A stretch of 60,685 bases of DNA from CAZUVM01 sp964623885. Lineage in GTDB: Bacteria; Verrucomicrobiota; Verrucomicrobiia; Limisphaerales; UBA8199. The translations under genes and the position numbers were made by a program. Shown one piece after another: positions 53,544 through 60,685 of the stretch. The stretch covers positions 1 to 60,685 of the forward strand of contig CAZUVM010000072.1 of assembly GCA_964623885.1 (NCBI GenBank), given 5' to 3'. The stretch's first letter is position 1. Every line of letters begins with the position of its first letter. The notes beneath the pieces are model-generated. The model did no database searches and was not told where the DNA came from. It saw only the letters and a program-made list of their open reading frames with translations.

Positions 53544-54260
53544 ATGATACAGGAATTCTCGGCACTCGACGGCGCGATTTTGATCGACAAGCCGGCTGGG
53601 CCGACGTCGCATGACATCGTGGATGCCGTGCGTCGGCAGTTTAACATCAAAAAAGTCGGCCATTGCGGCACGCTTGACCCGAAAGCGACCGGGTTGCTGA
53701 TTGTTGTGCTCGGGCGGGGGACCAAGCTTTCGGAAAAGCTCATGGCCGACGACAAAGTTTACGAAGGCACCGTCAAACTCGGTGAGTCAACCGATAGCTA
53801 CGACTCCGATGGCGAACTGATTGCATCATTGCCGGTGCCGCCACTAACGGCCGAGCAACTCAACGAAACCGCGCAGGAATTTGTCGGCGATCAGATGCAA
53901 ACACCGCCGATGGTATCCGCGGTGAAGAAGGACGGCGTCCCTTTATATAAGCTGGCGAGGAAAGGCATCGAAGTGGCGCGGGAGCCGCGGCTGATTCACG
54001 TTTACACTTTCCGGTTCAGCTCGTATCAGGAGCCGTTCGGCCAATTCCGACTGGCGTGCACGAAGGGGACCTATGTGCGCAGCATCGCGCACGAACTCGG
54101 TCAGAAAATTGGTTGCGGCGCGCATCTGGCCACGTTGCGCCGGGTGACCTCGGGGAGATTTGATGTCGCCCAGGCAGTCCAATTCGAGGAGTTAATCCGA
54201 TTCACACCGAAGGAACTGGAGCGGCACGTGATCCCGTTCCTGAAGCTGTCGAGGGCCTAG
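53544..54260 (+). CDS. truB: tRNA pseudouridine(55) synthase
   Basis: TruB (238 aa from ATG 53544), which makes pseudouridine 55 in tRNA. GAILIDKPAGPTSHDIVDAVR opens the fold; catalytic Asp45 is in GHCGTLDPKATGLL; LACTKGTYVRSIAHELG is the conserved later motif. The C-terminal PUA domain of E. coli TruB is absent, a common short form. The frame is open upstream to 53472, but the ATG at 53544 starts at the conserved region. ribF follows one base later. Confidence 0.94.
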   Translation: MIQEFSALDGAILIDKPAGPTSHDIVDAVRRQFNIKKVGHCGTLDPKATGLLIVVLGRGTKLSEKLMADDKVYEGTVKLGESTDSYDSDGELIASLPVPPLTAEQLNETAQEFVGDQMQTPPMVSAVKKDGVPLYKLARKGIEVAREPRLIHVYTFRFSSYQEPFGQFRLACTKGTYVRSIAHELGQKIGCGAHLATLRRVTSGRFDVAQAVQFEELIRFTPKELERHVIPFLKLSRA

Positions 54261-54261
54261 G

Positions 54262-55185
54262 ATGCGTGTCATCCATGACCCGAGCGAGCTTGGGCCGGAG
54301 CGCGGCAAATGGTGCGCTGCCATCGGCTTTTTTGATGGAGTCCACCTCGGGCATCAGCAGATCATCCGCCAGGCGGTGTATGACGCCCGCCGGCACGAAG
54401 CCAATGCGCTCGTGATCACGTTCGACCGGCACCCGAATGCCGTTGTGGCGCCGGCGAAAGTGCCGCCACTGATCTATTCGCTACCCCAAAAACTCAGGGT
54501 AATCGAGTCCTTAGGCGCCAACGTTTTGTGGCTCATTCATTTCGATCAGGCCTTCAGCCGGCAGACGGGGGAGGAGTTCGTGCGCCGTCTCGTAAAGGAC
54601 TTTGGCCAAATACGCAGCGTGAGCGTAGGTGCGAATTTTGTCTTCGGCCACAAGCGCAGCGGGAACGTCGATTTACTGAGGAAACTGGGAACAGAATTGA
54701 ACCTGGCTGTGCATGGTCAGGCGGCGGTGTCACTGGATGGCAAAGCCGTTAGCAGCACGCGCATTCGAGAACGCATCCTGGCGGGCGACCTCGACGCCGC
54801 CAGCCAGATGCTTGGACGCGCGTATTCGCTCGCGGGCCCAGTGATTAAAGGCGACGGCCTCGGTCGGCAACTCGGATTTCCCACCGCCAATGTGGACACC
54901 ACGGGCCTGGCGCTACCGCCGCATGGTGTGTATGCGATTCACACCCAGGTTAACGGCCAAAGCTGGCGCTCAGTGCTTAATATCGGCATCCGGCCGACTC
55001 TGGCCAACCCCCATCCGCAGCTCCAGGTGGAAGCGCATTTGATTGACTTTCATGGGGATCTTTACGGCCAGGAACTTGAATTGATTTTTGTCGAGAAACT
55101 TCGCGACGAGAAGAAATTCAATTCGACCACGGAGTTACGCGAGCAAATTGCGCGCGACATTCTGGAAGCGCAGATGCGGTTTTAA
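54262..55185 (+). CDS. ribF: Bifunctional riboflavin kinase/FAD synthetase
   Basis: RibF (307 aa) that phosphorylates riboflavin to FMN and adenylates FMN to FAD. N-terminal nucleotidyltransferase: AIGFFDGVHLGHQQII (the HxGH motif) and LIHFDQAFSRQTGEEFVRRLV, plus SSTRIRERILAGD. C-terminal kinase: GDGLGRQLGFPTANVDT and VLNIGIRPTL, then QVEAHLIDF. Adjacent to truB (the usual truB-ribF pair). It provides FAD for the NDH-2 fusion on the opposite strand. Confidence 0.95.
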   Translation: MRVIHDPSELGPERGKWCAAIGFFDGVHLGHQQIIRQAVYDARRHEANALVITFDRHPNAVVAPAKVPPLIYSLPQKLRVIESLGANVLWLIHFDQAFSRQTGEEFVRRLVKDFGQIRSVSVGANFVFGHKRSGNVDLLRKLGTELNLAVHGQAAVSLDGKAVSSTRIRERILAGDLDAASQMLGRAYSLAGPVIKGDGLGRQLGFPTANVDTTGLALPPHGVYAIHTQVNGQSWRSVLNIGIRPTLANPHPQLQVEAHLIDFHGDLYGQELELIFVEKLRDEKKFNSTTELREQIARDILEAQMRF

Positions 55186-55246
55186 GCCTGGTCTGCACCG
55201 CTAAAAACGTGCGGATGGGTTGATTTGCCGTGCCGGGTGGCGAACC

Positions 55247-55260
55247 TTACAAGTTTGTAA
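55247..55260. promoter_or_regulatory. TTACAA-GT-TTGTAA palindrome upstream of moxR
   Basis: Perfect 6 bp inverted repeat with a 2 bp centre, 55 bp before the MoxR start codon, within the 130 bp ribF-moxR gap. It would suit a repressor or activator operator for the MoxR/Bat operon. The regulator is unknown. Confidence 0.4.
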
Positions 55261-55315
55261 CCTTGAACACAGGGGCTGGTTTTTTTGTCAACGGTTGGGT
55301 AAGATTTCAAACTCA

Positions 55316-56305
55316 ATGAACACGGGAATCAGTGCAATTAATCAGGCAGTACAGGAAGCGGGCGCGTTTGTGCGGCCGCTGTTTAGTGAACTGGGAAAAG
55401 TCATCGTCGGACAGACTTACTTGGTCGAACGACTGGTGGTTGGACTATTGGCCAATGGGCACGTGCTGCTCGAAGGCGTGCCGGGCCTGGCGAAGACCCT
55501 TTCGGTAAAGTCGCTCGCCAGTTGCTTGCGGGTGCGGTTCTCGCGGCTGCAATTCACCCCGGATATGCTTCCGGCCGACGTAGTCGGAACCCAGATCTAT
55601 AATCCACAGTCCGGTGCCTTTACGACGCGCAAGGGGCCGATCTTTGCCAACCTGGTTTTGGCCGACGAGATCAACCGCGCGCCGGCCAAAGTCCAAAGCG
55701 CGCTGCTCGAAGCCATGCAGGAAAAGCAAGTCACCATCGGGGACCAAACCTTCCGGCTGGAAGAGCCGTTTCTGGTCCTGGCCACGCAGAACCCGATTGA
55801 GCAGGAGGGCACATATCCCCTGCCGGAAGCGCAAGTCGATCGGTTCATGCTGAAGCTCAAAATCGGCTATCCCTCGCGAGCCGAGGAGCGCCAGATTCTT
55901 GATTTGATGGCGCGGACCTCAGGGACCCCGGAAGCTAAACCGGTGGTCGAGCCGCAACAAATCCTGAAAGCGCGGGAAGTCATCAACGATATTTACGTCG
56001 ATGACAAGGTGAAGGACTATATCGTGGACCTGGTTTGCGCGACCCGCGACCCGGAGGCCCACAAAATTCAAGTAAAAGAATTCATCCAACTGGGCGCATC
56101 GCCGCGCGCAACCATTTCGCTTACCCTCGCAGCGAAGGCATTTGCATTTTTGCGCGGACGCGGTTACGTGACGCCGCAAGACGTGAAGAGCATCGGCATG
56201 GATGTGCTCCGTCACCGGGTGGCCATCACGTACGAGGCCGAAGCCGAAGAGAAGACCAGTGAAACGGTGGTGCAGAAGATTCTTGACGAGTTGCCTGTGC
56301 CTTGA
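55316..56305 (+). CDS. MoxR-family AAA+ ATPase
   Basis: 329 aa from ATG 55316. Walker A is GVPGLAKT, Walker B VLADEINRAPAKVQSALLEAMQE, sensor 1 ATQNPIEQEGTYPLPEAQVDRF; a lid domain follows with GASPRATISL. MoxR ATPases are thought to be chaperones for VWA-domain partners and metal insertion. The DUF58, DUF4381 and BatA/BatB genes downstream are such partners. An upstream in-frame extension of 32 residues looks non-coding. Confidence 0.95.
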   Translation: MNTGISAINQAVQEAGAFVRPLFSELGKVIVGQTYLVERLVVGLLANGHVLLEGVPGLAKTLSVKSLASCLRVRFSRLQFTPDMLPADVVGTQIYNPQSGAFTTRKGPIFANLVLADEINRAPAKVQSALLEAMQEKQVTIGDQTFRLEEPFLVLATQNPIEQEGTYPLPEAQVDRFMLKLKIGYPSRAEERQILDLMARTSGTPEAKPVVEPQQILKAREVINDIYVDDKVKDYIVDLVCATRDPEAHKIQVKEFIQLGASPRATISLTLAAKAFAFLRGRGYVTPQDVKSIGMDVLRHRVAITYEAEAEEKTSETVVQKILDELPVP

Positions 56306-56309
56306 GAAT

Positions 56310-56441
56310 TGCGGAATGCGGAACGTGGAGTGCGGAGTGAAAAAGGACTGTGGTTATCAAACCGGTTTCACTGCGCAGTTCTGCCTTGTTGCTAGCCTGG
56401 GCGCAGCGGTCTCCTACTCCGCACTCCGCATTCCGCACTCC
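56310..56441. repeat. Long-loop inverted repeat inside the MoxR/Bat operon
   Basis: TGCGGAATGCGGA (56310-56322) is inverted at TCCGCATTCCGCA (56425-56437), and nearby GTGCGGAGT/ACTCCGCAC segments also pair. The left arm carries a 7-nt insertion relative to the right. It fills the 144 bp gap between moxR and the DUF58 gene. It could act as an RNA-stabilising or attenuating hairpin. Confidence 0.6.
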
Positions 56442-56449
56442 GAACTTCC

Positions 56450-57403
56450 ATGATTCCCCGCGAGATTCTAAAGAAAATCCGCCAGATTGAGTTACGGACG
56501 AACCGGCTCGTCAGCGAAACGCTGGCGGGGCAGTACCATAGCGTGTTTAAGGGACAAGGGATGAATTTCGAGGAGGTCCGTGAATATCAGCCCGGAGATG
56601 AAGTGCGTTCCATTGACTGGAACGTTACGGCGCGCATGAATCATCCCTTCGTTAAGAAGTTCGTGGAAGAGCGAGAACTGACGCTGATGTTATTGGTAGA
56701 TGTTAGCGGCTCAGGCGTGTTCGGCTCGAGAGGTCAATCGAAGCGTGAGCTGGCGGCGGAAATTGCGTCGGTGCTGGCGTTCTCTGCCATCCGCAATAAT
56801 GACAAGGTTGGGTTGATTCTTTTCAGTGATGAGGTCGAAAAGTTCATTCCGCCGCGCAAAGGCCGGAAGCACGTGCTCCGGGTCATTCGCGAGGTGCTGT
56901 TTTTTGAACCGCGCCGCCGCGGCACGGATCTAAACGGCGCGCTGGAGTTTCTGATGCGCGTGACGGCGCATAAAGCAATCGTAGTCGTGATTTCGGATTT
57001 CATTGGCTCCCCGGCGGAACCCGGTGATCGAGGCAAGCGGCTGCGGCCGCAAGTGATGCTGCTGGAATCGCTCGCGCAGGCGTCGCATGCGATGTTGCGG
57101 CACGCGAACCGCCGCCATGATGTCGTGGCAGTGCAAATCACAGACCCCTACGAACTGGAATTGCCAGGCCTTGGCCGTTTGGTGCTTCAGGATGCGGAGA
57201 CCGGTGAAATCGTCGAGATTAATACCGGCGATGCGCGCAAACGGAATTCGTTTGCCGAACGCCAGGCCCGCGCTCAGGCGGACCTGTCACGGCTGTTCCG
57301 TTCGGCGGGGATTGATGCCATTCGCTTGCGGACCGACGAGCCCTACGCTGCCGAACTGGGGCGTTTTTTTGAGACACGGGAGAGGAGACGGCTAAGGGGA
57401 TGA
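56450..57403 (+). CDS. DUF58 domain protein
   Basis: 317 aa. Typical MoxR-linked DUF58 protein: TLAGQYHSVFKGQGMNFEEVREYQPGDEVRSIDWNVTARM is the family signature, followed by a VWA-like fold with LMLLVDVSGSGVFG (the DxSGS metal site) and VVVISDFIGSP. Its end overlaps the DUF4381 gene by 4 bp (ATGA). It probably works in the periplasmic/membrane assembly with BatA/BatB. Confidence 0.94.
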   Translation: MIPREILKKIRQIELRTNRLVSETLAGQYHSVFKGQGMNFEEVREYQPGDEVRSIDWNVTARMNHPFVKKFVEERELTLMLLVDVSGSGVFGSRGQSKRELAAEIASVLAFSAIRNNDKVGLILFSDEVEKFIPPRKGRKHVLRVIREVLFFEPRRRGTDLNGALEFLMRVTAHKAIVVVISDFIGSPAEPGDRGKRLRPQVMLLESLAQASHAMLRHANRRHDVVAVQITDPYELELPGLGRLVLQDAETGEIVEINTGDARKRNSFAERQARAQADLSRLFRSAGIDAIRLRTDEPYAAELGRFFETRERRRLRG

Positions 57404-58008
57404 GCAAGGTCACGAACAGTTTATCGACAGCATCTGCTTCGGGGCAGAACACCTTGCGCGAGATCAAGCCGCCGGTAGACATTCCGAATCCATGGTTATG
57501 GGTCTGGCTGGGGCTGGGCGTTTTAGCCGCCGCGGTACTGGCCTATCTGGCATGGCGGTATTGGCAGAAGCGTCGGTCCGAAGCTCCCGCGGTTCCGCTG
57601 GTGCCCGCTCACGTTCGAGCCCGGCAAAAACTGGAGGAGGCGCTGGCGCTGCTCGGCCAACCGAAAGAGTTCTGTATTCTGGTCTCAGACACGGTCCGCT
57701 GGTATCTGGAAGAGCGGTTCAATTTTCACGCGCCGGAGCGCACTACCGAAGAATTCCTTTATGAACTGCAGGAGACGAACTTGCTCCTGCCGGATCAGAA
57801 GGCGAGCCTGGGCGAGTTTTTGAACCGTTGTGATTTGGTGAAGTTTGCCAAATACGAACCGCGCGAGCCTGAGTTGCGCGACCTGCATGATTCGGCGTTG
57901 CGCCTGGTTGAGGAGACGATACCGCCCGAACAAGCGCCACAATCAACCGCGCAACCCGTAACAAACGAGGCGGCGCCAGTCGCTGCCGACCGGCAATCTC
58001 GCCCATGA
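57400..58008 (+). CDS. DUF4381 family membrane protein
   Basis: 202 aa. One transmembrane helix (PWLWVWLGLGVLAAAVLAYLAWRYW) precedes a cytoplasmic helical domain (ARQKLEEALALLGQPKEFCILVSDTVRWYLEERFNFHAPERTTEEFLYELQ). The sequence and operon position match DUF4381, a partner of MoxR/DUF58/VWA genes. It begins on the DUF58 stop and its own stop overlaps the BatA start (ATGA). Function unknown. Confidence 0.9.
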   Translation: MSKVTNSLSTASASGQNTLREIKPPVDIPNPWLWVWLGLGVLAAAVLAYLAWRYWQKRRSEAPAVPLVPAHVRARQKLEEALALLGQPKEFCILVSDTVRWYLEERFNFHAPERTTEEFLYELQETNLLLPDQKASLGEFLNRCDLVKFAKYEPREPELRDLHDSALRLVEETIPPEQAPQSTAQPVTNEAAPVAADRQSRP

Positions 58009-59009
58009 CCTTCGGCCACCCATATCTGTTGCTGCTGCTGTTGCTACTGCCTGTGCTGGCCTGGCTGAAGGGCAAGCGCGGCGAACCGCCTGCGTTTGTG
58101 TATTCGTCGGTCCAGTTGGTGCGAGGAATCTTAAACCTGTCACAAAGCCGGGCCGGTGGTTTTTTAGCCGCGTTGCGATGGCTGACACTGGGCATCTTCA
58201 TTTTCGCGCTCGCGCAACCGCGATTGACTAAGAGCGAAACCAAAGTGACTGCCAGCGGCGTCGACATCGTTGTGGCACTGGACATGTCGGGCAGCATGAT
58301 TTCGGAAGACTTCGAAGTGAGCGGTCAGCGCGTGAACCGGTTCAACATGGCGCGTTCGGTATTGAAACAATTCATTGAAAAGCGCCCCAATGATCGAATT
58401 GGGCTGGTAGTGTTCGCCTCGCAGGCATTCATCGCCACCCCTCTGACGCTGGATCACGATTTTCTACAGGAGAACCTGGACCGGTTGAAGATCGGGGACA
58501 TTGACGAAAACCGCACCGCAATTGGCTCGGCGCTCAGTACCGCCGTCAATCGATTGCGCGAACTAAAATCCAAAAGCAAGATCGTCATTCTCATGACGGA
58601 CGGTCAGAACAACTCCGGCAAAATTGCGCCGCTCACCGCGGCGGAAGCGGCGCAGGCCTTAAGCGTGAAGGTTTATACGATTGGTGTCGGTCGCCGGGGC
58701 AGCGCGCCGATGCCGGCCGGGCGCAATCCTTTTACGGGCGAGGTGATGTACCAGATGGTGCCCGTAGATATTGACGAAGATACGTTGCAAAAAATCGCGA
58801 GCCAAACCGGCGGGAAATATTATCGCGCCGATAATTCCGCGCGGTTCCAGGCCATTTACGCCGAGATCGACAAACTCGAAAAGACCGAGAAGGAAATAAA
58901 GAAATATTCGCACCATCGCGAACTCTTTGCCTGGGTGATTACACCTGGTCTTGGGCTGCTGTTGCTCGAGTTGCTGCTGAAGAACACCGTTTGGAGGAGG
59001 CTGCCCTGA
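58005..59009 (+). CDS. batA: BatA-type VWA domain membrane protein
   Basis: 334 aa. N-terminal membrane helix (YLLLLLLLLPVLAWL) and a second one (LAALRWLTLGIFIFALAQP), then a VWA domain with an intact metal-ion site DMSGSM and later TDG (IVILMTDGQNNSGK), and a C-terminal membrane helix. The Bat family is linked to stress tolerance in Bacteroides, and to MoxR partners elsewhere. TGATG overlap with BatB; a strong TTGGAGGAGG precedes the next start. Confidence 0.93.
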   Translation: MTFGHPYLLLLLLLLPVLAWLKGKRGEPPAFVYSSVQLVRGILNLSQSRAGGFLAALRWLTLGIFIFALAQPRLTKSETKVTASGVDIVVALDMSGSMISEDFEVSGQRVNRFNMARSVLKQFIEKRPNDRIGLVVFASQAFIATPLTLDHDFLQENLDRLKIGDIDENRTAIGSALSTAVNRLRELKSKSKIVILMTDGQNNSGKIAPLTAAEAAQALSVKVYTIGVGRRGSAPMPAGRNPFTGEVMYQMVPVDIDEDTLQKIASQTGGKYYRADNSARFQAIYAEIDKLEKTEKEIKKYSHHRELFAWVITPGLGLLLLELLLKNTVWRRLP

Positions 59010-60073
59010 TGTTCTTTGCCAACCCACCTGTCCTGTGGTTGCTGCTCGTGTTTCCGCCTGCATTGGTAGTGTTCTTCTGGTGGTCGTCACGCAAACGGCA
59101 GGAATTAATGGTTCGGTTCATCCAATCAAGATTGCTGCCGGGGTTGGTCGCGGGAGTATCAACTGGGCGACAGAAGCTGCGCGCCGCGCTGGTGGTCCTG
59201 GCTCTGGTCGCAATTATCCTCGCGCTGGCGCAGCCGAAGTGGGGATTCAGCTATGAAGCGGTGAAGCAACGGGGAGTTGATGTGGTGGTTGCGATCGACA
59301 CTTCGAAGAGCATGCTGGCCCAGGACATCGCGCCTAATCGCCTGGCGCGGGCCAAACTGGCAGCGCTGGAGCTGATGCAACTGGCCAAATCGGACCGCCT
59401 GGGGCTGGTCGCTTTTGCGGGAACAGCGTTCCTGCAATGCCCGTTAACGATTGATGACGTTGCGTTCCGGCAAGCGGTCGAAACGCTGGACGTGAATACG
59501 CTGCCGCAAGGAGGCACCGCGGTGGCCGACGCAATCGACACGTCTGTCGAGGCGTTCAAGGAACGGGACAATCACAAGGTGCTGGTGCTGCTGACCGACG
59601 GCGAAGACCATGATTCCGGGGCGGTCGAAGCGGCGAAGAAAGCGGCGGCGGCAGGCCTGCGGATTTACACGATTGGCATTGGCACTACGACGGGTGAATT
59701 GTTGCCCATCAAAGATGCCCAGGGCCATCCGGATTTCGTCAGAGATGAACAGGGCAATGTGGTGAAATCACATTTGAACGAGGATCTTCTGCGCGAGATC
59801 GCCAGCGCAACGGGCGGCTTTTACCTGCCGTTGCGCGGGGCCAAAACCATGGACACGCTTTACGAACACCCACAGGGACTGGCTAGCCTGCCCAAATCCG
59901 AGCATGAGGAGAAACTGGTGAGGCAGTATCATGACCAGTATCACTGGCCGTTAGCGGCGGCGATTTTGTTATTGTTAGCTGAAACGTTGTTCCCGGAACG
60001 CAAGCGCGAACGAAAAAATCAAAAGGCTGTAGTTCCGGGCGGAGAGCTGGCTGTGGCTACGAATACGCGATGA
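59009..60073 (+). CDS. batB: BatB-type VWA domain membrane protein
   Basis: 354 aa from ATG 59009 (TGATG with batA, preceded by GGAGGAGG; a longer in-frame start at 58991 would not use it). Two N-terminal membrane helices (VLWLLLVFPPALVVFFWW; LRAALVVLALVAIILALAQP), a VWA domain with DTSKSM and LVLLTDGEDHDSG, and a C-terminal membrane helix (WPLAAAILLLLAETLF). DTSKSM keeps the DxSxS pattern. Paralogue of the upstream BatA. Confidence 0.93.
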   Translation: MFFANPPVLWLLLVFPPALVVFFWWSSRKRQELMVRFIQSRLLPGLVAGVSTGRQKLRAALVVLALVAIILALAQPKWGFSYEAVKQRGVDVVVAIDTSKSMLAQDIAPNRLARAKLAALELMQLAKSDRLGLVAFAGTAFLQCPLTIDDVAFRQAVETLDVNTLPQGGTAVADAIDTSVEAFKERDNHKVLVLLTDGEDHDSGAVEAAKKAAAAGLRIYTIGIGTTTGELLPIKDAQGHPDFVRDEQGNVVKSHLNEDLLREIASATGGFYLPLRGAKTMDTLYEHPQGLASLPKSEHEEKLVRQYHDQYHWPLAAAILLLLAETLFPERKRERKNQKAVVPGGELAVATNTR

Positions 60074-60685
60074 GCACCGTAAACATTGCGTCATTCAAGC
60101 CCCGCACCGGAGTATGCCGCGCCGGGTTTATTGGTTTGATGGCCCTATTACTTTGTCGTGTCCCTGGACTGGCTTCTCCCTCCAGCGCTTTGCGGGAATA
60201 CAAAGCCGGCAAATACCAGGATGCGCTGAAGGAATACCAGCGGTTGCTGGCGCGAAATCAGGATGACCCGCGATTGCATTTCAATGCCGGTACGGCGGCG
60301 TACGAAAGCCGCGAGTTTGACGAAGCAGCTAAACAATTCAACGCTGCTAGAGCCACACTGGATGTGAAACTGCAGGAACTTGCCTACTATAACCATGGGA
60401 ATTCGATGTTCCGGCTGGGCGAGCAGTCACAAGACACAAAAAAACGCCAGGAAGCCTGGGAGCAGGCGGTACAGGATTACGAATCCAGCGTCCACCTGGA
60501 TGCTCAAGACGCCGATGCGAAATTTAACCTCGAATTCGTTAAGAAAAAGCTGGAGGAGTTGAAACAGCAGCAGCAAAAGCAGAACGATCAGCAAAAAAAC
60601 ATCCAGCCAAGCGAAGATGCCAAGCGCGCCAAAGCCGCCGCCGATGAAGCGGTACAGCGACGCGACTACGCGGGCGCCCTCGATA
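60070..60685 (+). CDS. TPR protein, BatC/BatE-like (3' truncated by window edge)
   Basis: Starts at ATG 60070 on the batB stop (ATGA) and is still open at the window end (205 codons seen). A Sec-like leader (FIGLMALLLCRVPGLASPS) precedes tetratricopeptide repeats: ALREYKAGKYQDALKEYQRLL, PRLHFNAGTAAYESREFDEAAKQFNAA, LAYYNHGNSMFRLGEQ. A Gln/Lys-rich coiled region (LEELKQQQQKQNDQ) follows, then the start of another repeat. It is expected to be a periplasmic TPR partner of BatA/BatB. Confidence 0.85.
   Translation, partial: MSTVNIASFKPRTGVCRAGFIGLMALLLCRVPGLASPSSALREYKAGKYQDALKEYQRLLARNQDDPRLHFNAGTAAYESREFDEAAKQFNAARATLDVKLQELAYYNHGNSMFRLGEQSQDTKKRQEAWEQAVQDYESSVHLDAQDADAKFNLEFVKKKLEELKQQQQKQNDQQKNIQPSEDAKRAKAAADEAVQRRDYAGALD

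Overview
The window reads as a chromosomal segment of a Verrucomicrobiota bacterium, most likely near Pedosphaera/Limisphaerales. This is inferred from the mix of gene families: Tat-exported Gfo/Idh/MocA oxidoreductase, GH2 and GH97 glycosidases, a propeller-type hybrid sensor kinase, a Mu gp27-like 'RNGKIARLP' protein, and the MoxR/DUF58/DUF4381/Bat cluster. Intergenic regions are rich in palindromic repeats, and Shine-Dalgarno sites are often weak. There are no rRNA or convincing tRNA genes, no CRISPR array and no phage or IS transposase.

Region 1 (2-14085, + strand) is a tightly packed central-carbon operon: phosphoketolase (partial), pyruvate kinase, L-lactate dehydrogenase, glycogen phosphorylase, glycogen debranching enzyme, pyruvate formate-lyase, its activase and an L-serine dehydratase, then an MFS transporter. 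The first three junctions are ATGA overlaps. Together they describe a route from stored glycogen to lactate, formate and acetyl units. The serine dehydratase has an unexpected Tat-like leader.

Region 2 (14128-21795) is mostly cell-envelope genes: small beta-barrels, a BamA-type barrel, a YXWGXW-like lipoprotein, a CHMI-type isomerase and a compact trio (helical lipoprotein, PstS-like binding protein, outer-membrane barrel) with no ABC permease or ATPase nearby.

Region 3 (22182-34325, all - strand) is a 12 kb signalling island: three histidine kinases with different sensors (ABC_sub_bind, MASE1-PAS, double propeller plus Y_Y_Y), a FixJ-type regulator, a NarL-type regulator, a stand-alone receiver and a GAF/AAA+/Fis sigma-54 activator. 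Two kinases share nearly the same transmitter behind unrelated sensors. Intergenic direct and inverted repeats look like response-regulator sites.

Region 4 (34577-37726) holds two small lipoproteins separated by a 194 bp MITE-like element (terminal inverted repeats and a 10 bp target duplication), a DUF2959-like protein and a gp27-like gene whose start region is out of frame with its conserved body.

Region 5 (37916-45538) is a glycan cluster: a large GH2-like protein with an altered acid/base motif, a Tat-exported Gfo/Idh/MocA protein and a GH97 enzyme. Region 6 (45820-55185) is mixed housekeeping: sugar-nucleotidyltransferase, a Gly-rich secreted protein, a YdhR-like protein, PTS enzyme I, an esterase, an NDH-2 fused to cNMP-binding and CBS domains, TruB and RibF. 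Region 7 (55316-end) is the MoxR-DUF58-DUF4381-BatA-BatB-TPR operon, cut by the window edge.
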